DNA from: an uncultured Curvibacter sp.
GTDB taxonomy: Bacteria; Pseudomonadota; Gammaproteobacteria; Burkholderiales; Burkholderiaceae
Direction of reading: 5' to 3'
NCBI GenBank assembly: GCA_946481355.1
Contig: CAMLNH010000049.1
Coordinates: 1 to 11,395, forward strand
Length of the DNA: 11,395 nucleotides
Shown: one piece after another, positions 6,477 to 11,395 of the stretch
How the letters are laid out: each line of letters opens with the position of its first letter
Numbering within the stretch: the stretch's first letter is position 1
The notes under the pieces: generated by a model
The model's input: only the letters and a program-made list of their open reading frames with translations
Told to the model about the DNA's origin: nothing
Database searches by the model: none
Translations under genes and position numbers: made by a program

Positions 6477-7760
6477 ATGGCGCGCCTGCTGCTCGGTGTG
6501 GGGCTCTTGTCGCTGGTCGGGCTGTCGGCCGGTGCCCAGCAGGCCACGGGCGCGTCTGCACCCGGCACGCCACCGGCTGTATCCCGTCCGACAACGCCCG
6601 ATCCGCGCGCCACCCTGCCGCGCCCACGCCTGGAGCCCGCGCGTCGGCCCGAATTCCCCACCTTGCAGCCCGGTCCGCTGGCCCAGCCTGTGGCCACGCA
6701 AGACGCCGAGCCGCTGGAGCTGCTCATGCTGGACGCCAGCCTGGAGCAGGCCCAGGCCCGACAGGCCCAGCTGCAGGCCGCGGGTCTGCGCCTGCTGCGT
6801 CGTGCGGTGCTGCCCGGCGTGGGGGGCGTGCTGTCCACCTACCGTGCCCCCGATGCGGCGCGCTACCAGCAGTTCAGTGCACCGGGCGCCGCGGCCGTGC
6901 CCAACCACCGCTACGAGGCCCTGGGGGAGGCAGCGCCGGCGGCTGACGCGGGCCATGCGCGCGTGGCGCAGCGCCTGCGCGACATCGTGGCCTGGCCCCC
7001 TGAGGGCGCGGCCTGCCGCAGCATGCCGCGCATCGGCCTGATCGACACGCCGGTGGAGCCCGGCCATGCGGCCCTGCTGGGCAGCCGCATCGACACCGTG
7101 AGCCTGCTGCCGGCCGGTCTGCGCGCCGCCAGTGCCGAACACGGCACGGCCGTGGCCTCGGTGCTGGTGGGCCAGCGCGGCACGCCCGCCCTGCTGCCGC
7201 AGGCGCGGCTGCTGGCGGTCTCGGTGTTCTTCCAGCGCGAGGGCCGGGTGTACACCACGGCCGAGCTGCTGATCCGGGCCCTGGACCATCTGGTGCTGGC
7301 ACGCGTGGACGTGATCAACCTCAGCCTGGGCGGGCCGGACAACCGCCTGCTCGAACAGGTGGTCCGGCGCGTGCGTCAGCTGGGCATACCGCTGGTGGCC
7401 GCCGCCGGCAATGGCGGGCCGCAGGCGCCGCCCAGCTACCCGGCGGCCTACGAGGCCGTGATCGCGGTGCTGGCCGTGGATCTGGCGGGCGAGCCCGATG
7501 CACGGGCGCCGCGGGGCGAGCACCTGGACTATGCCGCGCCGGGTGTGGACATCCCCGTGGCCCAGCTCGGCGCGGGGCTGGTCTACCGCAGCGGCAGCTC
7601 CTACGCCGCGCCTTTCGTCACGGCCCTGCTGGCCGCGGGGCTGGGCGAGGAGTCGTTGCGCAGCGCGGCCCGCGATCTGGGCCCGCCCGGTCACGACGCG
7701 GTCTATGGCTGGGGCCTGGTGCGCAGCAGTCCGGCCTGCGCAGCCCGACCCGGACCCTGA
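6477..7760 (+). CDS. Secreted subtilisin-like serine protease (family S8)
   Basis: The 427-residue protease has an N-terminal signal peptide (cleavage near AGA at 20), an Ala/Pro-rich spacer (about 22-72) and a propeptide-like segment (about 78-150, with QAQLQAAGLRLLRRAVLPGVGGVLSTY). The catalytic domain follows: Asp190 in RIGLIDTP, His222 in EHGTAVAS, oxyanion Asn312 in AAAGNGG, and nucleophile Ser375 in the GSSYAAP box (usually GTSMAAP). All key residues are present, so it should be active. The domain is compact, with no C-terminal P-domain or anchor, and ends in a Pro-rich tail after GWGLV. It is probably periplasmic or secreted. ATG 6477 is preferred over an in-frame TTG at 6471, which overlaps the anti-sigma stop. 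It sits 2 bp after an anti-sigma gene whose periplasmic domain resembles a subtilase propeptide, suggesting that the protease acts in the signalling circuit or on the neighbouring secreted proteins. Confidence 0.93.
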   Translation: MARLLLGVGLLSLVGLSAGAQQATGASAPGTPPAVSRPTTPDPRATLPRPRLEPARRPEFPTLQPGPLAQPVATQDAEPLELLMLDASLEQAQARQAQLQAAGLRLLRRAVLPGVGGVLSTYRAPDAARYQQFSAPGAAAVPNHRYEALGEAAPAADAGHARVAQRLRDIVAWPPEGAACRSMPRIGLIDTPVEPGHAALLGSRIDTVSLLPAGLRAASAEHGTAVASVLVGQRGTPALLPQARLLAVSVFFQREGRVYTTAELLIRALDHLVLARVDVINLSLGGPDNRLLEQVVRRVRQLGIPLVAAAGNGGPQAPPSYPAAYEAVIAVLAVDLAGEPDARAPRGEHLDYAAPGVDIPVAQLGAGLVYRSGSSYAAPFVTALLAAGLGEESLRSAARDLGPPGHDAVYGWGLVRSSPACAARPGP

Positions 7761-7767
7761 AAAAAAT

Positions 7768-7795
7768 TTGAACCGTCTGCGCCCGGCCCACGACT
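7768..7795 (+). promoter_or_regulatory. Candidate ECF-type promoter before the last gene of the cluster
   Basis: In the 79-bp gap after the protease gene, TTGAACC (7768-7774) is followed after 16 bp by CGACT (7791-7795). This pattern resembles ECF-sigma promoters (GAAC-type -35 and CGTC/CGACT-type -10). A start near 7802 would leave a leader of about 38 bases carrying the AAAGGAAA ribosome site at 7826-7833. A run of seven A residues (7760-7766) lies just upstream. The match is short and could be chance. Confidence 0.3.
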
Positions 7796-7839
7796 CATGC
7801 CACGAACGTCTTGTTCCAGCTTCTGAAAGGAAACCCGTC

Positions 7840-9021
7840 ATGAATGCCACACTTCGTCCCGTCGCCCTGGCTGCCCTGTGCGTGGCCGGCAGTTCGCCCT
7901 TGCTTGCCGCCGTTGACTACGTGGACATCCGCAACGCGGGTATCCACATCAACGACGGGCGTGTCGTGGTGGAACCGGTCAACAACCGCTACGCCAAGAT
8001 CACGACGCCCGAGGTGAACTACCACGTCGAGATGAAGGCCGGCTGCAAGGGCCTGAACCAGAAGCTGGAGAGCACCTTCGTGGCCTTCGGCAACGCCGGC
8101 ATGAACGGCAGCGTCGTGGAGGCCAACCCCGGCATGGTCACGGTGCCGGTCAGCCACCGCGGCAACAAGGAGATCGGATATACCGCGGCACTGCTCAAGA
8201 TACCCACGGCTCAGATCGGCGGTTCGCTCGATCCGGTGCAGGTCTGCAACGCCTGGCTGGACCAGCGTCTGGGTCAGGGCGCCAGCCTGATGCAGATCTG
8301 GACCAAGGACCACACCGTGCTCAAGCCCGTCACGCTCTCGGCCGTGGCGGCCTGTGGCAACAACACGGACTACCGCACCGACACCATGCAGCACCAGCTC
8401 ACCATCGTCTGCAAGGCCGGCACGGTGGGGGGTGGCATCGGTGGCATCCAGGCCCAGCAACCCAAGCCGCCGTCCCAGGGCGGGCCCAACGCTTTCGCCA
8501 AGGTGATGCAGGTGACCAAGGTGGAGCTCAAGCCTCTCACGCCCGAAGTGACGGGCAACTGCCCGGCCAAGGTGAAGTTCCGCGTCGAAGTCACGGCCGA
8601 CGCCGCCGGCACGGCGCAGTACCAGGTGCGTTTCCCGCCGAATGCCAATACGCCGGAGCAGTCCTATGGCGGCCAGATCGTCTTCAACAGTGCAGGCATG
8701 CGGGCCACGCCGGCCATCGAATTCAACGCCGTCTCCGGCTACCCCACGGGTACGGCCGTGGTGGAGATCGTGAGCCACGGCAACAAGAAGGACTATGCGA
8801 ACTTCAAGGTGCAGTGCGTGCAGGCCCAGGGGCCGGGCAGCATCCAGTTCGCGCCCAAGCCGGGCGGCAACCCCATCAACAAGGTGCAGCCCAACACGCC
8901 GGAACCCAAGCCCGGGCTGAACATCCAGGCCCAGCCGGTGCAACCCAAGCCACCGGGCAATATCCAGGCCCAGCCGCTGGATCCCAAGCCGGCACCGGCC
9001 CGGGCCCTGCAGTCCAACTGA
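7840..9021 (+). CDS. Secreted six-cysteine two-domain protein with proline-rich repeats, function unknown
   Basis: The 393-residue protein has a signal peptide (cleavage after LLA at about 23). The mature part has two beta-rich domains. Residues about 24-195 hold Cys69, Cys136, Cys172 and Cys191; about 217-328 hold Cys241 and Cys326. The even cysteine number per domain suggests disulfides formed outside the cytoplasm. The domains are joined by a linker starting IQAQQPKPP (203-211), and the protein ends in a proline-rich tail (about 333-390) that repeats IQAQP...PKP. ATG 7840 is preceded by AAAGGAAA at good spacing; codons upstream in the same frame lie inside the protease gene and are not part of it. 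No catalytic motif or known family is recognised. Position after the S8 protease and sigma/anti-sigma genes suggests a major exported product, a protease substrate or a surface-bound partner of the barrel protein, all inferred. Confidence 0.8.
   Translation: MNATLRPVALAALCVAGSSPLLAAVDYVDIRNAGIHINDGRVVVEPVNNRYAKITTPEVNYHVEMKAGCKGLNQKLESTFVAFGNAGMNGSVVEANPGMVTVPVSHRGNKEIGYTAALLKIPTAQIGGSLDPVQVCNAWLDQRLGQGASLMQIWTKDHTVLKPVTLSAVAACGNNTDYRTDTMQHQLTIVCKAGTVGGGIGGIQAQQPKPPSQGGPNAFAKVMQVTKVELKPLTPEVTGNCPAKVKFRVEVTADAAGTAQYQVRFPPNANTPEQSYGGQIVFNSAGMRATPAIEFNAVSGYPTGTAVVEIVSHGNKKDYANFKVQCVQAQGPGSIQFAPKPGGNPINKVQPNTPEPKPGLNIQAQPVQPKPPGNIQAQPLDPKPAPARALQSN
8842..8991 (+). repeat. Degenerate tandem proline-rich repeats encoding the C-terminal tail
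   Basis: The tail carries irregular units starting I-Q or V-Q and ending P-K-P, with two clear 13-residue copies: NIQAQPVQPKPPG and NIQAQPLDPKPAP. The DNA word ATCCAGGCCCAGC occurs exactly at 8923-8935 and 8962-8974 (39 bp apart) and again in the inter-domain linker at 8446-8458, so the linker and tail probably share an origin by duplication. Such repeats are prone to copy-number change. Confidence 0.7.
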
Positions 9022-9042
9022 GCCGCGCGCGCTGCTGGTGCT

Positions 9043-9807
9043 TCAGCCCAGCGTGCGTGCCATGGCCGTGGCCGCTGCATGCAGCTGCGGCACCTGCTCG
9101 ACGGCACGCGCCAGTGACATGCGCGCCGCGGGCGCCTGCAGTGCCAGGGCTGAGCGCACGGCGCGGCTGCCGTTGGCTTTGACGGGCACGGCCGCGCAGA
9201 CCAGGCCCTCGACGAATTCCTCCGCATCCACCGCATAGCCCTGGCGCACGATCTGCGCCAGCTCTGCTTCGAGCGCGGCGCGCGCAGTCAGCGTGGTGGG
9301 TGTGTAGCGCGTGAGCGGCAGGGTGTCGAGCAGGGCGCTGCGCTGCGCGGCCGGCATATAGGCGAGGAAGAGTTTGCCGCTGGCGGAGCAGTGGATGGGC
9401 ACACGCGTGCCGGCCTTGAGCTCCATGCGCAGCGGGAAGGCGGCCTCCACGCGGTCCAGGTAGATGACTTCGGCGCCGCTGAGGGCGGTCAGGTTGCAGC
9501 TTTCGCCCACGTCGTTGACCAGCTGGCGCAGCACCGCATGGCGCACGCCGCGCTGGGTGTTGGCGCCCAGCACGTTCTCGGCCAGGCTGACCAGGCGCGG
9601 CGCCGGGGCGTAGAGCTTGCTGCCCGGCTCGCGGGCCAGCAGACCGCCGGTTTCCAGCTGCGCGAGCATGCGGTGCACGCTGGGCTTGGGCCAGCCGGTG
9701 TGCCGCACCGCGTCCATCAGGCTGAAGGGCTCGCCGCTGGCGCAGACCTGGTCCAGCAGCTCCAGCACGCGCAAGGTGGGGGCCAGTTTTTCCATTTCTT
9801 TGTTCAT
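9043..9807 (-). CDS. IclR-family transcriptional regulator
   Basis: The 254-residue protein has the standard IclR length and layout. A winged helix-turn-helix occupies about residues 9-70: the LRVLELLDQV helix, the recognition region WPKPSVHRMLAQLETGGLL, and a wing ending KLYAPAPRL. The effector-binding domain (about 85-250) contains the RVPIHCSASGKLFLAYMP stretch that lines the ligand pocket in this family. It reads away from the dehydrogenase/monooxygenase pair, with 90 bp between start codons, the usual arrangement for a local regulator of a catabolic operon; it may also control itself. ATG 9807 is taken as the start; a second in-frame ATG at 9795 is possible, and neither has a strong Shine-Dalgarno. 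It converges with the six-cysteine protein gene, leaving only 21 bp. The ligand is unknown, but the neighbouring enzymes suggest an alcohol, ketone or related carbonyl compound. Confidence 0.93.
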   Translation of the reverse strand: MNKEMEKLAPTLRVLELLDQVCASGEPFSLMDAVRHTGWPKPSVHRMLAQLETGGLLAREPGSKLYAPAPRLVSLAENVLGANTQRGVRHAVLRQLVNDVGESCNLTALSGAEVIYLDRVEAAFPLRMELKAGTRVPIHCSASGKLFLAYMPAAQRSALLDTLPLTRYTPTTLTARAALEAELAQIVRQGYAVDAEEFVEGLVCAAVPVKANGSRAVRSALALQAPAARMSLARAVEQVPQLHAAATAMARTLG

Positions 9808-9897
9808 AGTTTCGAAATTCGAGACGAATTCAGATATTTTTCGAGATTAGATAGTGTCAGAGTCTATGCTCGCGGCCAATAAACACAAGTGGAGACC
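9808..9897. promoter_or_regulatory. Divergent promoter/operator region between iclR-type gene and dehydrogenase
   Basis: This 90-bp stretch is markedly AT-richer than its surroundings. It holds TTTCGAAA (9810-9817), a perfect palindrome, overlapping AATTCG-AGA-CGAATT (9816-9830), an inverted repeat around a 3-base centre; together they are a plausible IclR-family operator. Rightward, TCGAGA (9841-9846) and TATGCT (9865-9870) with an 18-bp spacer could be the dehydrogenase promoter. Leftward, CTGACA (complement of 9855-9860) could be the -35 of the regulator gene, its -10 lying near 9831-9838. The palindromes would then sit between the leftward promoter and the regulator start, consistent with autorepression. 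GGAG at 9891-9894 is the ribosome site for ATG 9898. Confidence 0.5.
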
Positions 9898-10734
9898 ATG
9901 ACCATCCCGTTCAAAAACGCCGTGCTCACGGGCGCCTGCGGCGGCCTGGGCCAGGCGCTGGCGCGCGAGCTGATCGCGCAGGGTGCGGCTGTGGCCCTGG
10001 TGGGCCTGAACCGCCCGGTGCTTGATGCACTGGTCGCGCTGGCGCCCGAGCGTTGCACCGTCTACACGCCTGATGTGGCCGATGCCGCCGCCATGCAAGC
10101 CTGCGCGCAGGACTGGACCGCACGCCACGGTGTGCCCGACCTGCTGATCGCCAACGCGGGCGTGGCCGGGGGCTTTGACACCGCGCAGGCCGATGACCTG
10201 GCCGTGATGCGCCGCATGTTGGAGATCAACGTGCTGGGTGTGGCCACCACCTTCCAGCCGCACCTGGCCGCCATGCGCGCGCAGGGGTGCGGCGCCCTCG
10301 TGGGCGTGGCCAGCATCGCGGGCTGGCGCGGCATGCCAGGCAACGGCGCCTATTGCGCGAGCAAGGGCGGCCTGATCCGTTATCTGGAGAGCCTGCGCGC
10401 CGAGCTGCGCGGCACGGGCCTGAGCGTGCATACCGTGAGCCCGGGCTATTTGCGCACGGCGCTGACCGCCGGCAACCGCTTCGCCATGCCGGGCCTGATG
10501 GAGCCCGGGGACGCAGCGCGCGCCCTGCTGGCGGGCGTGGCGCGCGGGCGTGAGCACATCGTGCTGCCGCGGCGCATCGGCTGGCTGTCACGCGTTTTGT
10601 CTTTGCTGCCCGCCGCCTGGCAGGACCGCATCCTGCTGGGCCAGCCGCGCAAGCCGCGTGTGGGCGAGGCGGGCGCCACGGCCATTCCCGGTTTGTCTGC
10701 CGGCGATCCGTCTTCTTCCGATACCTCACGCTGA
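9898..10734 (+). CDS. Short-chain dehydrogenase/reductase (SDR)
   Basis: The 278-residue protein is a classical SDR, an NAD(P)-dependent oxidoreductase acting on an alcohol/ketone pair in the cytoplasm. The Rossmann cofactor motif is TGACGGLG (Thr11-Gly18). NAG is at 86-88, structural Asn111 sits in EINVLG, and the catalytic residues are Ser139 (VASIAG), Tyr152 and Lys156 (YCASK). SPGYLRT follows at 181-187. The C-terminal 30 or so residues are a Pro/Gly/Ser-rich tail beyond the SDR core. ATG 9898 is chosen because GGAG precedes it; an in-frame GTG at 9889 has no ribosome site. It starts the operon divergent from the IclR gene and is followed after 11 bp by a flavin monooxygenase. An SDR beside a Baeyer-Villiger/FMO-type enzyme often serves alcohol-to-ketone-to-ester degradation, but the substrate is not readable here. 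Confidence 0.93.
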   Translation: MTIPFKNAVLTGACGGLGQALARELIAQGAAVALVGLNRPVLDALVALAPERCTVYTPDVADAAAMQACAQDWTARHGVPDLLIANAGVAGGFDTAQADDLAVMRRMLEINVLGVATTFQPHLAAMRAQGCGALVGVASIAGWRGMPGNGAYCASKGGLIRYLESLRAELRGTGLSVHTVSPGYLRTALTAGNRFAMPGLMEPGDAARALLAGVARGREHIVLPRRIGWLSRVLSLLPAAWQDRILLGQPRKPRVGEAGATAIPGLSAGDPSSSDTSR

Positions 10735-10745
10735 ACCTGTCCGAC

Positions 10746-11395
10746 ATGAGCACCCCCGACACCCGCACCCAGATCGCCCTGATCGGCGCCGGCCCCAGCG
10801 GCCTGGCCGCTGCGCGCAACCTGCAGAAGCTCGGCCTGCCCTTCCAGGGCTTCGAGGCCTACACCGACGTCGGTGGTCTGTGGAACATCCACAACCCGCG
10901 CAGCACCGTTTATGAGTCGGCCCACCTGATCTCCAGCAAGACCACCACGGAGTTCAGCGAATTCCCCATGAAGCCCGAGGTGGCCGACTATCCGAGTCAC
11001 CGCGAGATGCGGCAGTACTTCATCGACTTCGCCGATCACTTCGACCTCAAGCGCCACTACCGCTTTGGTGCCCAGGTGCTGTCCGCCGTGCCGGTGGGTG
11101 AGGGGGCTTCTCCGCTGTGGCGCATCAGCTGGCGTGACGCGCAGGGCGAACACAGCGCCGAGTTCAAGGGCCTGGTCATCGCCAACGGTACGCTGGCCGA
11201 GCCCAATCTGCCCAAGTTCGAAGGGCAGTTCAGCGGTGAGCTCATCCACACCGCCGCCTACAAGAGCGCCGAGCAGTTCAAGGGCAAGCGCGTGCTCGTG
11301 GTGGGCGCGGGCAACTCGGGCTGCGACATCGCGGTGGACGCCGTGCACGCCGCCGAGAGCGTGGACATCTCGGTGCGCCGCGGCTACTACTTCGT
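10746..11395 (+). CDS. Flavin-containing monooxygenase (FMO/Baeyer-Villiger type), 3' truncated by window
   Basis: The first 216 residues are present and the gene runs off the window. The FAD-binding motif GAGPSG is at 14-19, followed by GFEAYTDVGGLWN, typical of FMO-like enzymes. The FMO fingerprint F-x-G-x3-H-x3-Y is at Phe162-Tyr172 (FSGELIHTAAY), with a Lys next to it. The NADPH-binding GAGNSG is at 187-192. These enzymes use NADPH and O2 to oxygenate N, S or carbonyl groups; the exact substrate class cannot be separated by eye because the C-terminal half is missing. The full protein would be expected to be about 430-500 residues. ATG 10746 lies 11 bp after the dehydrogenase stop without a clear Shine-Dalgarno, so translation may be coupled. 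It is presumably regulated by the divergent IclR-type protein. Confidence 0.92.
   Translation, partial: MSTPDTRTQIALIGAGPSGLAAARNLQKLGLPFQGFEAYTDVGGLWNIHNPRSTVYESAHLISSKTTTEFSEFPMKPEVADYPSHREMRQYFIDFADHFDLKRHYRFGAQVLSAVPVGEGASPLWRISWRDAQGEHSAEFKGLVIANGTLAEPNLPKFEGQFSGELIHTAAYKSAEQFKGKRVLVVGAGNSGCDIAVDAVHAAESVDISVRRGYYF

Noticed and set aside
6234..7850. Long 538-residue open frame on the minus strand across the protease gene
   Set aside because: It lies antisense to a clear subtilase with intact catalytic motifs. Its translation is Arg/His/Gln/Gly-rich with no domain, the usual shadow of a high-GC gene.
7795..8943. 382-residue open frame on the minus strand
   Set aside because: Antisense to the exported repeat-protein gene. 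Its His/Leu/Val/Asp-rich pattern mirrors the GC-rich codon positions, and no ribosome site or recognisable motif is seen.
8446..8974. Repeated ATCCAGGCCCAGC words as a CRISPR or mobile-element signal
   Set aside because: The three copies are in frame, encode the same peptide IQAQ and sit in proline-rich linkers, so they are coding repeats.
9034..9052. GCTGG/CCAGC hairpin between the two convergent genes as a bidirectional terminator
   Set aside because: The stem is only 5 bp, has no T-run on either strand and lies largely inside the end of the regulator gene; too weak to annotate.
10446..11348. 300-residue open frame on the minus strand
   Set aside because: Covers the dehydrogenase end and the monooxygenase start, both of which have strong family motifs on the plus strand; composition is typical of a shadow frame.

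Overview
The window is high-GC, densely packed bacterial DNA whose proteins look like those of a betaproteobacterium of the order Burkholderiales, probably Comamonadaceae. This placement rests on the protein styles, the codon use and a small hairpin motif (1593-1615) that I recall as frequent in that family; no search was possible. There is no rRNA, tRNA, CRISPR array or insertion sequence that I can see. Both window ends cut genes.

Layout. (1) 1-1593: the C-terminal 530 residues of a YbbP/FtsX-type ABC-transporter permease. (2) 1648-2052: a group II truncated haemoglobin, with a -10 box so close to the ATG that the mRNA may be leaderless. (3) 2228-9021: six same-strand genes that look like one functional unit. 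They encode an outer-membrane beta-barrel with an N-terminal Ig-like domain, a secreted Ig/FnIII-like protein, an ECF sigma factor, a one-pass membrane anti-sigma factor, a secreted subtilisin-like (S8) protease, and a secreted six-cysteine protein with proline-rich repeats. The first five are separated by 10 bp or less or overlap (ATGA overlap, 31-bp overlap, 2-bp gap). The sixth follows a 79-bp gap that holds a possible ECF-type promoter. (4) 9043-9807, minus strand: an IclR-family regulator. (5) Divergent from it, 9898-10734 and 10746 to the window end: a short-chain dehydrogenase and a flavin-containing monooxygenase, probably a small catabolic operon controlled by the IclR protein.

The most interesting part is block 3. 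The periplasmic end of the anti-sigma factor looks like a subtilase propeptide (Inhibitor-I9-like fold), and the very next gene encodes a subtilase with an intact Asp/His/Ser triad and its own propeptide-like segment. This suggests, as inference only, a cell-envelope signalling circuit. In it the protease docks on or cleaves a decoy propeptide on the anti-sigma factor, which releases the sigma factor to drive the surface and secreted proteins encoded around it. The anti-sigma factor lacks the usual zinc-ligand His/Cys set.
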